The notes below the pieces were generated by a model, which was not told the origin of the DNA, ran no database searches, and saw only the letters and a list, made by a program, of their open reading frames with translations. Source: Gammaproteobacteria bacterium (GTDB taxonomy: Bacteria; Pseudomonadota; Gammaproteobacteria; Enterobacterales; Psychrobiaceae). Taken from it: a stretch of 64,000 nucleotides of DNA. Below, one piece after another: positions 18,573 through 27,736 of this stretch; position 1 is the stretch's first letter; each line of letters opens with the position of its first letter. Location of the stretch: assembly GCA_013214965.1 (NCBI GenBank), contig JABSRU010000019.1, positions 1-64,000 of the forward strand, given 5' to 3'. The position numbers and the translations under genes were made by a program.

Positions 18573-19403
18573 GTGCAACCATTCGAACTACACCTTGATG
18601 TTAACCAACCTATCAATGCTATCGACTTGCTAAGTCAACACTGTCAGCTGTCTAAGCAACAACTTAAACTCGTGATGCAAAAAGGCGCTGTTTGGTTGAC
18701 TCATGGCAATAAAACCGAGCGGGTTCGCCGCGCTAAAAAAGTGTTGCAAGTCGGGCACTCCCTCCATCTTTATTATAATGAAATTGCCTTGAGTGATGAT
18801 TTTACCAAGCCGCAATTGATTAAAGATTGTGGTGATTATAGTGTGTGGAATAAGCCGAGCGGTATGATGAGTCAAGGGTCTAAATGGGGCGATCACAGTA
18901 CGATTTCCCGTTATGCTCAGTTACATTTAACCCCACAGCGGCCAGCATTTATTGTGCACCGGTTAGATCGCGCGACTCAAGGAGTGATTTTAATCGCTCA
19001 TAGTAAACGAGCTGTTCGCGAGCTGACATCGTTGTTTGAAAATCGTCAAATCAGCAAAAAATATCAAGCGATTGTTAATGGAGAGTTTCCGGGGATGCTT
19101 GAGTTTGATAGCGCGATTGATGAACGCAGCGCTTATACCAAAGCAATGTTATTACGGTATGATCCCTACACTAATTTGTCATTGCTCGATATTGAAATTG
19201 GTAGTGGTCGTAAACATCAAATTCGTCGCCATTTACTGAGTGCACAGTTCCCGATCAGTGGTGATCGACTTTATGGCGCGGCTAGTGAATTGGATCAAGC
19301 CCATGATTTACAGCTGTGTGCTTATCAATTAAGTTTCCTTTGCCCACTGACTCAAACCGAGCAATGTTTTACCATTGCCCCTGATTTCATCACGGTAGCT
19401 TAA
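18573..19403 (+). CDS. RluA-family RNA pseudouridine synthase
   Basis: 276 residues. The start is a GTG (18573); the ribosome-binding site is AGAGAAA. An N-terminal S4-like part (about 20-75, with KQQLKLVMQKGAVWL) precedes the catalytic domain. The RluA signature HRLDRATQG gives the catalytic aspartate D132; SKKYQAIVNG and GSGRKHQIRRHL are the other family motifs. It isomerises uridine in rRNA or tRNA; the target site is not clear, because this subgroup is not one of RluA, RluC or RluD. Its 3' end overlaps the convergent hydrolase gene by 14 bp. Confidence 0.9.
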   Translation: MQPFELHLDVNQPINAIDLLSQHCQLSKQQLKLVMQKGAVWLTHGNKTERVRRAKKVLQVGHSLHLYYNEIALSDDFTKPQLIKDCGDYSVWNKPSGMMSQGSKWGDHSTISRYAQLHLTPQRPAFIVHRLDRATQGVILIAHSKRAVRELTSLFENRQISKKYQAIVNGEFPGMLEFDSAIDERSAYTKAMLLRYDPYTNLSLLDIEIGSGRKHQIRRHLLSAQFPISGDRLYGAASELDQAHDLQLCAYQLSFLCPLTQTEQCFTIAPDFITVA

Positions 19404-20877
19404 GTAATAGAGACTCCAAGGCTTGTTGCTCCAACTGATAAGCGCCATGAATACCTCCTTGATAGCTTTGGCTGTTTAGTTGACTTAGCGATAAGACTAT
19501 TTTTGAACTTGTTGCGGCATAAATGCCGGCTGTTTTGGCATTTATCTCAACCCCCGCCAAATCGAGTCGACTGTCATTGATATAGATCGCCTGATCGCCG
19601 CTGATTAAGCCATTAGTTACTTTAACCACTGAGTTATTGAGTGTTAATACCGTAGTATTTCCCGTTAATGTCAGGTTTTCAAAGGCGACTAAGGAATCGT
19701 TGATGATGATGTTGTTGCTGGTGATATCGATTAACTTAATGTTAGTGCATTGGGTTAATGTAATGGTTTGATAATGCCCTGAATAGGTTTTATTTGATTG
19801 ATTATCACAGATTAAGGATGGTTGTTTTTTGATTGGTGATGGTACAGTTTTTTCTCGGGGCAGCTTATCTTGCAAGCTGTTTTTTAATAACCTTAAAAAA
19901 ACAGCGGTGTGAGACGACATCGGCACATGTTCTGCATCATCAATCACCTGTAAGGTCGCATTACTTAATTGGTGATACAACACTTGCGCGGTTCTAAAGG
20001 TCGCTATTTTGTCTTGTTTGCCCCAAATAATATCGGTTGGTACCTTGAGCTGGCGGATCGCTTGATTAAAATCCTCATCGACTAAGCTAAAGGCGGCATT
20101 GATATTGGGATAATCCCCCAGCAATTTATGCCACAGCATATCGCTATTATTTAACACGCCATATATCGGGTCGTGAATAGTACTTGATTCAACCACCGAT
20201 GAAGCAAAGCTATTAAGTTGGGCGAGTTTCTGGCGAATAATACCGGGTAACCTTCCTTCATTGATTGGTAGTTGGGCGACATGTTTGATAAAGGCGGTTT
20301 TCTCTAAAATGCCCGCAGCATCCACTAATATCAACTTAGCTACTTTATTGGGATACATCGCGGCAAAGCGTAAAGCCACTGCGCCGCCCATCGAATGGCC
20401 AATAGTAATGACTCGACCTTTGGCATATTTAAAGCTAATAAAATTTAAAATTCGGGCATAATTACTCGGACTAAAACGCCCTTGAGGGTTGCCAGACAGA
20501 CCAAACCCTGGCAAATCAATGGCAATAACATGATATTTTTTTTCAAGTTCGGGAATAATACTAAACCAATCTTTCATCGCTAACGTGCCAAGTCCATGGA
20601 CTAATAATACCGATTGTTGATGTTGTTTTCCTGTTTCTAGCACTACCATTTGGCTATTCAAAATAGGTTCATTATAGTAAGAGTACTGCCAATGTGAAGG
20701 TAAATTATCGGGTAGTTTCTGTGCTTGAGCTGGCTGAGGTTTTTTTTGATCTTGGTTTAATATTTTTTGGACTTGATCTACTTTTTGAGCGATAAGTTCG
20801 AGCCAAGAATTAGCATGTGCTGGAATAAACATTGCCGAATAGCACAATAAAAACAGGAGCATTAAAAACTGAAGCAT
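19390..20877 (-). CDS. Exported alpha/beta hydrolase with beta-helix-like C-terminal extension
   Basis: 495 residues. A signal peptide (MLLFLLCYSAMFIPAHA) is followed by a Gln/Lys-rich linker (about 28-60). The alpha/beta-hydrolase domain (about 65-325) has LLVHGLG, the nucleophile elbow GHSMGGA, an acid region IIWGKQD and the histidine in DDAEHVPM. After a basic linker, residues 355-480 or so change character: short repeated strands such as IKLIDITSNNIIINDS, LTLTGNTTVLTLNNS and VTNGLISGDQAIYINDS look like rungs of a right-handed beta-helix. I do not know a family with this combination. It could be a cell-surface esterase with a carbohydrate- or surface-binding tail; that is inference. Confidence 0.8.
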   Translation of the reverse strand: MLQFLMLLFLLCYSAMFIPAHANSWLELIAQKVDQVQKILNQDQKKPQPAQAQKLPDNLPSHWQYSYYNEPILNSQMVVLETGKQHQQSVLLVHGLGTLAMKDWFSIIPELEKKYHVIAIDLPGFGLSGNPQGRFSPSNYARILNFISFKYAKGRVITIGHSMGGAVALRFAAMYPNKVAKLILVDAAGILEKTAFIKHVAQLPINEGRLPGIIRQKLAQLNSFASSVVESSTIHDPIYGVLNNSDMLWHKLLGDYPNINAAFSLVDEDFNQAIRQLKVPTDIIWGKQDKIATFRTAQVLYHQLSNATLQVIDDAEHVPMSSHTAVFLRLLKNSLQDKLPREKTVPSPIKKQPSLICDNQSNKTYSGHYQTITLTQCTNIKLIDITSNNIIINDSLVAFENLTLTGNTTVLTLNNSVVKVTNGLISGDQAIYINDSRLDLAGVEINAKTAGIYAATSSKIVLSLSQLNSQSYQGGIHGAYQLEQQALESLLLKLP

Positions 20878-21091
20878 AGGATTTTCTTAGTTAATTTAAA
20901 GAGAGTCAGTTAATTTTAGCAGAATTACTGGTGGTTGATAAAAATAATAAAGTTAATATAATTATTAAGTTATCTGTTTTTTTGTCATAATTTAAAAATT
21001 ATTGAAAGTTTTCATTCTGATTCAGGTCTTATTGGGTAAGTCAGCAAATGTTGATTATTGAACTTACAAACTAAATGATTAAGGAATAACC

Positions 21092-21355
21092 ATGAATAAT
21101 AAACTCATCATCAGCAGTGCCGTAGCCGCAGCAATCACATTAGCCGTTGTTAACTCTCCAGTCGCCGAAGCTAAAAAAGGTGGTATGGAAAAATGTTACG
21201 GTGTCGCTAAAGCCGGTCAAAATGATTGTGCCGCCGGTCCTGGTACTTCATGTGCAGGTACTTCAACCAAAGATGCTCAAGCTAATGCGTGGATGTTTGT
21301 TGCTAAAGGCACTTGTGAAAAACTAGTCGGTGGTAGTTTAACCGCTAAAAAATAA
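21092..21355 (+). CDS. bufA: DUF2282 bufferin-type RiPP precursor
   Basis: 87 residues. The signal peptide runs to about residue 27 (VVNSPVAEA), then [28 protein letters not shown] and [10 protein letters not shown]. The four cysteines C35, C46, C54 and C75 and the spacing are those of DUF2282/BufA1. In bufferins the MNIO enzyme converts central cysteines into thiooxazole-type heterocycles; the exported product binds copper. The stop codon shares a base with the start of the DUF692 gene (TAATG). AAGGAA lies seven bases before the ATG. The upstream 214 bp (20878-21091) is AT-rich and should hold the promoter, but I could not assign sigma-factor boxes. Confidence 0.9.
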   Translation: MNNKLIISSAVAAAITLAVVNSPVAEAKKGGMEKCYGVAKAGQNDCAAGPGTSCAGTSTKDAQANAWMFVAKGTCEKLVGGSLTAKK

Positions 21356-22227
21356 TGAACACACCTTCTTTAATAGTCCCCCAGTCGATTCCCGCCACTG
21401 CGGGAGTCGGTCTCAAACCACAACACTTTGACACCATTATTGAGTCGAGCCCCAACGTAGGTTGGTTTGAAATTCATGCTGAAAATTATATGGGTGGTGG
21501 TGCTCGGCATCAGTATTTAACCAAAATTAGAGATAATTATCCGCTCTCGCTTCATGGTGTGGGTTTATCTCTGGGTTCTGCTAATGGTTTATGCGAGCAA
21601 CACTTAAATGCATTAAAAGGCTTAGTTGACCGCTATCAACCAGGGCTAGTGTCTGAGCATTTGTCATGGAGTCGTTATCACACTCGGGTGCTCAATGATT
21701 TGTTACCTGTGCCATACACCGAAGAAAGTTTAGCGGTGTTTGTGCGTAATATTGATCACTGCCAAAATGTGTTACAACGTCAAATACTGATTGAGAACCC
21801 ATCAAGCTATTTTGAGTTAGCAGAGGCTGATTATGATGAAGCTGAGTTTTTGGTCAATGTAGCCAAACGCAGTGGTTGTAAAATATTACTCGATGTCAAC
21901 AATGTCTATGTTAGTGCCTGTAATCACCATTTCGATGCCGAACAATATATCGCTTCCATCCCTCCTGAGTTAGTCAGTGAGATTCATTTGGCGGGACATT
22001 CACTGCAAGCCATTGCTGATCTCGGGCCTGTTAGAATAGATGACCATGGCTCTAAAACCTGCAATGAGGTATGGCGTCTTTATCAACTGACTTTAAATCA
22101 TGTTGGGCCGCAGCCGACATTGATAGAATGGGATACTAACGTGCCATTATGGCCGGTATTACAACAAGAAGCGGATAAAGCACAACAATATCTTACTGAC
22201 TTATTGCGAGAACAGCATCATGGCTAA
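21355..22227 (+). CDS. bufB: DUF692 multinuclear non-haem iron oxidative enzyme (bufferin modification)
   Basis: 290 residues of a TIM-barrel MNIO enzyme. Probable metal ligands and core motifs appear in order: LKPQHFD, EIHAENYM, LHGVGLSLGS, SEHLSW, IENPSSYF, LLDVNNVYVS, EIHLAGH, DDHGS and LIEWDTN. MNIOs use two or three irons and oxygen to rewrite cysteines of their peptide partner, here presumably the DUF2282 protein encoded just upstream with a one-base overlap. It is cytoplasmic, so modification would precede export of the precursor by its signal peptide. The DUF2063 gene follows with an eight-base overlap, as in HvfABC and BufABC clusters. Confidence 0.93.
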   Translation: MNTPSLIVPQSIPATAGVGLKPQHFDTIIESSPNVGWFEIHAENYMGGGARHQYLTKIRDNYPLSLHGVGLSLGSANGLCEQHLNALKGLVDRYQPGLVSEHLSWSRYHTRVLNDLLPVPYTEESLAVFVRNIDHCQNVLQRQILIENPSSYFELAEADYDEAEFLVNVAKRSGCKILLDVNNVYVSACNHHFDAEQYIASIPPELVSEIHLAGHSLQAIADLGPVRIDDHGSKTCNEVWRLYQLTLNHVGPQPTLIEWDTNVPLWPVLQQEADKAQQYLTDLLREQHHG

Positions 22228-23053
22228 TTCAACATTGGAGCAGTTTCAACATCAGTTTTGTCAGCAGTTATTGATGGCTGAATTAGATGACAGCAGCCTT
22301 GAATTTATGGCGAAATTTAAACAACAGTTTCCTGCTGGTGATGCCAATACGGAAGCGAGAATTAGACTCGATATTTACCGTAATAATGTTATTCATTCAT
22401 TAAGTTGCGCCATTGGTGATTTATATCCCGTGGTCAAGCGACTAATTGGTGATGATTTTTTTAATCAACTAGCGATAGAGTTTGTACGGGCTCATCCACC
22501 GCAACACAGTGCTTTAGTTTTTTATGGTCAAGAGTTTATTGAGTTTGTTAATCAGCATCCTGCCTGTGAATCTCTACCTTATTTGAGTGATGTTGCCCAA
22601 CTTGAATACCTTAATCATCAGGCTTTCAATGCGATTGATGTTGAAGCGTTGGCACCATCATTATTAGCGACCGTTGCCCCCGATCAGTTGGCTAGCATTG
22701 TGTTTGAGTGTGACCCTGCGATGACACTGATGTCATCAGCTTGGCCCGTTGAAAATATTTGGCGTGAAAACTTAACCACCGAGCCACAGCGGATCGACTT
22801 ATCAAAAGCCGTTGGCTGTTGTTTATTAGTGTATCGAGAAAAATTTGTGGTGAAAATTATTGATTTAAATCCTCATTGTTTTAATTTTTTACAACAACTC
22901 GCCGCCGGAGAGAGTATTGGCGTTGCTTGGGAAACCACCTGTCAGTTGGCCGACTCATTACTTGAACCACTAAGTAGCGACGAGCTGAGTCCGATGCTGA
23001 GTTATTTATTAACTCTGCCTTTATTTACTAATTTGAGTGTGAAACATGATTAA
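22220..23053 (+). CDS. bufC: DUF2063 partner protein of the MNIO enzyme
   Basis: 277 residues. The N-terminal half (about 5-100) is the DUF2063 domain: FQHQFCQQL, RLDIYRNNVIHSL, DLYPVVKRLIGDDFF and FVRAHPPQHSALVFYG are its usual landmarks. The C-terminal half has LPYLSDVAQLEY. In characterised systems this protein binds the precursor leader or delivers it to the DUF692 enzyme; it has no catalytic motif. It overlaps the genes on both sides by eight bases, which argues for coupled translation and equal dosage. The symbol follows its place in the operon. Confidence 0.9.
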   Translation: MANSTLEQFQHQFCQQLLMAELDDSSLEFMAKFKQQFPAGDANTEARIRLDIYRNNVIHSLSCAIGDLYPVVKRLIGDDFFNQLAIEFVRAHPPQHSALVFYGQEFIEFVNQHPACESLPYLSDVAQLEYLNHQAFNAIDVEALAPSLLATVAPDQLASIVFECDPAMTLMSSAWPVENIWRENLTTEPQRIDLSKAVGCCLLVYREKFVVKIIDLNPHCFNFLQQLAAGESIGVAWETTCQLADSLLEPLSSDELSPMLSYLLTLPLFTNLSVKHD

Positions 23054-23492
23054 AAAAATAGAACAATTAGCCAGCCAGTTACCAAATCAATTAATTATCT
23101 TAGTCGCGCGTATTGCTGTTGCATCGGTGTTTTGGCGCAGTGCGCAAACAAAATTTAGTGGTTGGGACTTTTTAGGTCAGCATTGGCAATTTTATAATTT
23201 AAATTCATCGACTTTTACTTTGTTTGAATATGAATATGACTTACCCATACTCGCGCCTGATATTGCCGCTTATTTAGCGACGTTTGCTGAGTTTGGTTTA
23301 TCGCTAGCATTAATTTTAGGGTTATTTACTCGATTCAGTGCCATGGCATTGCTGGGGATGACGGCAGTGATTCAGTTGCTAGTTTATCCTGATGCTTGGC
23401 CGACCCATATATTGTGGGTAGTAGGTTTGTTGGTGTTAATTAAGCAGGGCGGTGGCACGCTGTCACTCGACCGATTGCTGTTTAAACGATAG
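23046..23492 (+). CDS. DoxX-family membrane protein of the bufferin cluster
   Basis: 148 residues with four predicted membrane segments (about 16-34, 68-92, 97-113 and 120-138). The start RIAVASVFWRSAQTKFSGWDF and later DIAAYLATFAEFGLSLALILGLFTR are typical of DoxX-like proteins that accompany DUF692/DUF2063 pairs. The role there is not settled; redox or quinone-linked functions have been suggested for DoxX. It overlaps the DUF2063 gene by eight bases and ends the operon; no strong terminator is visible in the AT-rich DNA that follows. Confidence 0.87.
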   Translation: MIKKIEQLASQLPNQLIILVARIAVASVFWRSAQTKFSGWDFLGQHWQFYNLNSSTFTLFEYEYDLPILAPDIAAYLATFAEFGLSLALILGLFTRFSAMALLGMTAVIQLLVYPDAWPTHILWVVGLLVLIKQGGGTLSLDRLLFKR

Positions 23493-23656
23493 ATATATTG
23501 ATATCGAGTTAATGTTATTAGATGCAAAGGTTGTTTGTACTCCGAATGTGTAAATAATTTTCACTGGTGTCAGTATTTTATACACATACGTCATTTTTAA
23601 TTGAGATTTATTTTATTTTTAATTTTTTATTGTTGTTTTTTAAATGTTTTTTATTA

Positions 23657-23673
23657 TTGGCCTGATGTTTGCT
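23657..23673 (+). promoter_or_regulatory. Sigma-54 (-24/-12) promoter of the PEP-CTERM gene
   Basis: TTGGCCTGATGTTTGCT matches the RpoN consensus YTGGCACGNNNNTTGCW at all but a few positions. The invariant GG (23659-23660) and GC (23671-23672) have exactly ten bases between them. Transcription would start near 23684, leaving a short leader with AAGGAA before the ATG at 23708. PEP-CTERM genes are known to be driven by RpoN with PrsK/PrsR in other bacteria. Confidence 0.72.
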
Positions 23674-23707
23674 TTTTTAAACTCTATATAAATATTTAAG
23701 GAATATT

Positions 23708-24505
23708 ATGAATAATATAATTAAATCATTAGCTTTAATCGTTGGTTTCTCAGCCGCTTCGGCTAGCGCATCAGTCATTACTTTAATGGATGAGAATTTT
23801 GAATCCATTAATTTGGGTGCCTTTGTTAATGAAGGCGGCGGGGATGGTACGGATTATTCATCGACTGGACCGGCTGGATGGTCAAAAGATAATTCAGGTA
23901 TTGTGGCTCCTCAAGGCAGTAACTCTATTGAATATTATGGCTTTACTTTTCTTGATATCGATTCATGGATTGTAGCATCTGCTAACCAAAATCGTGATAA
24001 GTTCACTAAAGGTGGCGTTGGTTCTCATGGTACTGTAATGGTGGCAGATCCTGATGAATACGATGATCAAACTTCTCTTGGCTCTAATGGGTTCAATGCA
24101 TACATCACAACTAACGCGATGGATCTTTCTGGTATACTTGACAATTCATTAGCAGTCGCTTTTGACAGTAGTTTTGTCGCGTATGATGACTCAGAAGTGA
24201 CGCTTGATGTGAGTTATGATGGCGGAGCATTTAGTAACCTTTTAACTTACAATACAGTTAATGATCCGATTGGTGCTAATAGTCTTGCACGTATTAATGA
24301 GGGCTTACTTATTAATGTAGGAAATACTGGTGCATCTTCAGTTGTTTTTCGTTTTGGCTTAACAAATGCGGGTAATGATTGGTGGTGGGCGGTGGATAAC
24401 ATCAAAGTCACTGGGCAAGCGATTGACGTCCCTGAGCCTAGCACTCTGGTTATTTTTGGCTTAGGTCTGTTGGGATTGGCTGTCAGAAAGACTAAAAATA
24501 AATAG
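23708..24505 (+). CDS. PEP-CTERM sorting-domain protein
   Basis: 265 residues. A signal peptide (LALIVGFSAASASA, cleavage near 22) precedes a secreted domain rich in Asp, Gly, Ser and Asn (about 23-235) that resembles the beta-sandwich modules of exported matrix proteins. The C-terminal sorting signal is VPEPSTLVIFGLGLLGLAVRKTKNK: PEP motif, hydrophobic helix, basic tail. Such proteins are processed by an exosortase and are associated with exopolysaccharide or floc formation. No exosortase is in this window. The domain function is unknown. A sigma-54 promoter precedes it and an intrinsic terminator follows, so it is monocistronic. Confidence 0.88.
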   Translation: MNNIIKSLALIVGFSAASASASVITLMDENFESINLGAFVNEGGGDGTDYSSTGPAGWSKDNSGIVAPQGSNSIEYYGFTFLDIDSWIVASANQNRDKFTKGGVGSHGTVMVADPDEYDDQTSLGSNGFNAYITTNAMDLSGILDNSLAVAFDSSFVAYDDSEVTLDVSYDGGAFSNLLTYNTVNDPIGANSLARINEGLLINVGNTGASSVVFRFGLTNAGNDWWWAVDNIKVTGQAIDVPEPSTLVIFGLGLLGLAVRKTKNK

Positions 24506-24525
24506 CACACTTATTTTATCGTTAT

Positions 24526-24558
24526 AAAAAAACCAGTGATTATTGTCACTGGTTTTTT
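24526..24558. terminator. Terminator between PEP-CTERM gene and ybiT
   Basis: ACCAGTGA (24532-24539) pairs with TCACTGGT (24546-24553). A runs before and T runs after the stem let it serve both the PEP-CTERM gene (+) and the convergent ybiT (-). Confidence 0.85.
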
Positions 24559-24590
24559 GTTTATAGCTAATGCTTAACATTACCTATAAA

Positions 24591-26180
24591 TTACTTTTCT
24601 TTAGTCTTTAAGAATTCTTCATAAGTGCCGTGGAAATCGTTAATACCATTTTCAGTGATTTCTAAAATACGGGTCGCGATTGAAGAAACAAACTCACGGT
24701 CATGACTGACGAAGAACATGGTGCCAGTGTAGTTGGCTAGCGCCAAGTTTAACGCTTCAATGGATTCCATATCCATGTGGTTAGTCGGCTCATCCATTAA
24801 TAGCACGTTCGGGCTGTGCATCATTATTTTACCCAGTAACATCCGACCTTGCTCACCACCAGATAGAACTTTAACAGCCTTACCGATGTCATTTTGTGAG
24901 AACAACAAACGACCTAAGATACTACGAACCGCTTGCTCGTCGTCACCTTCGTGCATCCATTGTGCCATCCAATCGAACAAGCTTAAATCGCTTTCGAATT
25001 CATCGGAATGATCCTGAGCGTAATAACCAATGTTGGCATTTTCTGACCATTTAACTAGACCTGAAGTCTGATCTAAATCACGTTGTAAAATACGTAATAA
25101 GCTAGTTTTACCGATGCCATTTTGACCGATAATCGCAACACGCTCACCAACTTCAGTGATCATATTGAAATCTTTAAACAGCACGTTATCACCAAATGAT
25201 TTACCTAAACCTTCAATGTTTATTGCATTACGGTATAACTGCTTAGATTGCTCAAAGCGGATATATGGATTTTGACGGCTAGAGACTTTAATATGGGCTA
25301 ATTGAATTTTATCAATTTGCTTTGCACGAGACGTTGCTTGCTTTGCTTTTGATGCGTTAGCAGAGAAGCGACTAACGAAAGATTGTAATTCAGCAATTTG
25401 TGCTTTCTTCTTCGCGTTGTCAGACATTAGCTGTTCGCGAGCTTGATGTGCTGCGGTCATGTATTCGTCGTAGTTACCTGGGAATACAGAAAGCTCACCA
25501 TAGTCAAGATCGGCCATGTGAGTACAAACAGAGTTTAAGAAATGGCGATCGTGCGAGATGATTATCATGGTGGATTTACGTTCGTTAAGCACGTTTTCTA
25601 ACCATTGAATTGTATCGATGTCCAAGTTGTTGGTTGGTTCGTCCAGTAGTAATATTTCTGGATCTGAGAATAGAGCCTGTGCTAATAGCACTCGCAATTT
25701 CCAACCTGGGGCAACTTCTGACATTAGACCGTAGTGAAGAGACTCTTCAATACCTAAACCTAGCAGTAATTCACCGGCACGAGCTTCAGCACTATAACCA
25801 TCCATTTCAGCAAATTCACTTTCTAAATCGGCTACCTTCATCCCTTCGGCATCACTCATTTCTGGCAGTGAATAAATGCGGTCACGTTCTTCTTTGACTT
25901 TCCACATTTCACTGTGACCCATGATCACGGTATCAATGACGTTAAATTCTTCAAACGCGAATTGGTCTTGACCTAGAATACCTAAGCGCTCGCCAGTATC
26001 AATCGATACATTACCCGATGATGGCACTAGTTTACCGGTTAAGATCTTCATAAACGTTGATTTACCACAACCGTTTGCGCCGATAAGACCATAACGATTA
26101 CCGTTACCAAATTTAACCGAAATGTTCTCAAACAATGGCTTTGCGCCAAATTGCATGGTGATGTTAGCTGTAGAAATCAA
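24591..26180 (-). CDS. ybiT: ABC-F ATPase YbiT
   Basis: 529 residues (E. coli YbiT is 530). There are two nucleotide-binding domains and no membrane segment: Walker [10 protein letters not shown] (about 36-44) and GQNGIGKTS (about 353-361), Walker [10 protein letters not shown] and LLMDEPTNH. The start [19 protein letters not shown] and the inter-domain linker [20 protein letters not shown] are diagnostic of YbiT among ABC-F proteins. ABC-F proteins act on the ribosome, remodelling stalled or drug-bound complexes; YbiT's precise role is less clear than EttA's. It is a single gene with a promoter in the 26181-26288 gap. Confidence 0.94.
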   Translation of the reverse strand: MISTANITMQFGAKPLFENISVKFGNGNRYGLIGANGCGKSTFMKILTGKLVPSSGNVSIDTGERLGILGQDQFAFEEFNVIDTVIMGHSEMWKVKEERDRIYSLPEMSDAEGMKVADLESEFAEMDGYSAEARAGELLLGLGIEESLHYGLMSEVAPGWKLRVLLAQALFSDPEILLLDEPTNNLDIDTIQWLENVLNERKSTMIIISHDRHFLNSVCTHMADLDYGELSVFPGNYDEYMTAAHQAREQLMSDNAKKKAQIAELQSFVSRFSANASKAKQATSRAKQIDKIQLAHIKVSSRQNPYIRFEQSKQLYRNAINIEGLGKSFGDNVLFKDFNMITEVGERVAIIGQNGIGKTSLLRILQRDLDQTSGLVKWSENANIGYYAQDHSDEFESDLSLFDWMAQWMHEGDDEQAVRSILGRLLFSQNDIGKAVKVLSGGEQGRMLLGKIMMHSPNVLLMDEPTNHMDMESIEALNLALANYTGTMFFVSHDREFVSSIATRILEITENGINDFHGTYEEFLKTKEK

Positions 26181-26288
26181 AGTGAACTCTCTTAAGTGAT
26201 GTAATTAAATTCTATCGGTAGACCGTAAAATAGATCAACCGTAAAAAGGCGACATATTTTAACCGCTCAAGGGATTAATTACTATCTA

Positions 26289-26921
26289 TTAGTCATCAAT
26301 TAGGGTCATTAATTGTGATACTTGGGCCGTGAGTTTGGTAACCTGTTGCTCTAAGTTACTGATCCGTTGTTCCACGTCATTTTTAGGAGGAATATTCGTT
26401 GGTTCGGAAGCAACAAATTCACTAAATAACTGGACGTAGCGACAATCACGCTTGCCTGGCTCTTTAGCTAATTTCTGTACTATTTGACCTTCACTGTGAT
26501 TACTTAAAGAATCGAGTGTTGCTTCTACTTCCCCAACATTAGAAAAATCGGCTAAACGGCTAGTGCGAGTACGTAATTCTCCCGGTGTTTGCGGGCCCCG
26601 CAGTAACAAGACACAAATCACCGCCAATTGTTGTGGTGAAAACTGAAAATTACCAAATTCGGTATTACAAAAACGGTGTTTATACTTAATAAGTCGACTG
26701 CCAAAACCGGCTTGTTCACCGACTAAATGTAGCGCATTGAGTTGATCGATAATGTTTTTGGTGTCTGATTCAGATAAATCGATCACCGGCTCGCGGCTAC
26801 TTTTTTGATTACAGCCATTGGTTAAGCCGTTTAAAGATAGTGGATATTGGTCGGGGGTGGTAATTTCTTTTTCTAACAGCACGCCGATGACTCGGCATTG
26901 CTCTGGAGAGAGGGTGATCAT
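26289..26921 (-). CDS. YceH family (DUF480) protein
   Basis: 210 residues from the ATG at 26921, giving the family start MITLSPEQCRVIGVLLEKE; AAGGAT lies nine bases upstream. A longer frame adds 18 residues with no family match. It has the two winged-helix repeats of YceH (QYPLSLNGLTNGCNQKSSREPV and GPQTPGELRTR) and a C-terminal coiled coil (about 185-207, EQRISNLEQQVTKLTAQV). No catalytic site is known; a DNA- or protein-binding role is assumed from the fold. The argO gene lies upstream on the same strand, 73 bp away. Confidence 0.9.
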   Translation of the reverse strand: MITLSPEQCRVIGVLLEKEITTPDQYPLSLNGLTNGCNQKSSREPVIDLSESDTKNIIDQLNALHLVGEQAGFGSRLIKYKHRFCNTEFGNFQFSPQQLAVICVLLLRGPQTPGELRTRTSRLADFSNVGEVEATLDSLSNHSEGQIVQKLAKEPGKRDCRYVQLFSEFVASEPTNIPPKNDVEQRISNLEQQVTKLTAQVSQLMTLIDD

Positions 26922-26993
26922 TATCGAAATATCCTTAAATTGTTCTGATACTACGCTAACCTCGGTTATTAGCAATAATGATCATTATGTGAT

Positions 26994-27620
26994 TTACATC
27001 ATGCGGCTAACCCAGCTTTGGAATAAACTGGCGGCGATAATCCACATAATTAACGCAATCATAAAATCAATCACTCGCTTTACTTTGACTTTTTTCAATT
27101 GCTTTGACAATTTTGCTGCACCAGCGGCCAATGAAAAAAACCACACCACAGAAGCAAGCATCGCACCGAGCATAAAATAGAGCTTAGCGTTACCTTCGTA
27201 TTGCCCGCCAACACTGCCTAAAATCATCATGGTATCGATATAGGCATGGGGGTTTAAGAAGGTCACAATTAAACTTGTCATCACCACGAGTTTAAAAGGT
27301 TTGCTAGTGATCAGCTGTTCAGTGGCTTGATTGGGTGCTTCAATCGCATTTTTATAGGATATTGCGCCGTAGGTTAGCAAAAACAAGATCCCGCCCCAGC
27401 TTAATAATGTAAACATTATATCGCTACTATTAAGAATAACACTGCCCCCCATCACGCCAATAGCAATTAAGATGATATCATAGAGCGCACACAGACCTGC
27501 TGCGGCTAAGTGGTGATTTTTGTTGATCCCTTGATTTAATATCATCGCATTTTGCGCGCCAATAGGAATGATCATACTCAGGCCAAGAGTGAATCCTTTT
27601 GCTGCAATTAATAGACTCAT
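26994..27620 (-). CDS. argO: LysE/ArgO-type basic amino acid exporter
   Basis: 208 residues from the ATG at 27620, which has GGAG six bases upstream; a TTG twelve bases further out is the only longer start. Six membrane segments fit the LysE fold. KGFTLGLSMIIPIGAQNAMILNQGI is the family N-terminus with its PIGAQNA motif, and the second half has NPHAYIDTMMILGSVG. It exports arginine (and in some species lysine or canavanine) across the inner membrane. The divergent argP-like regulator lies 116 bp away, the same arrangement of exporter and LysR activator as lysE/lysG, so arginine- or lysine-responsive control is very likely. Confidence 0.9.
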   Translation of the reverse strand: MSLLIAAKGFTLGLSMIIPIGAQNAMILNQGINKNHHLAAAGLCALYDIILIAIGVMGGSVILNSSDIMFTLLSWGGILFLLTYGAISYKNAIEAPNQATEQLITSKPFKLVVMTSLIVTFLNPHAYIDTMMILGSVGGQYEGNAKLYFMLGAMLASVVWFFSLAAGAAKLSKQLKKVKVKRVIDFMIALIMWIIAASLFQSWVSRMM

Positions 27621-27736
27621 GATTTGCTCCAATGTTAAATGTTAGGGATAGTGTGCTGGTTTGATGAGGCGATTTTGCACTTGTTTTATCATTAAATAAA
27701 ATTAATAATATTAATTTGTCATTAGCGGAGCTAATA

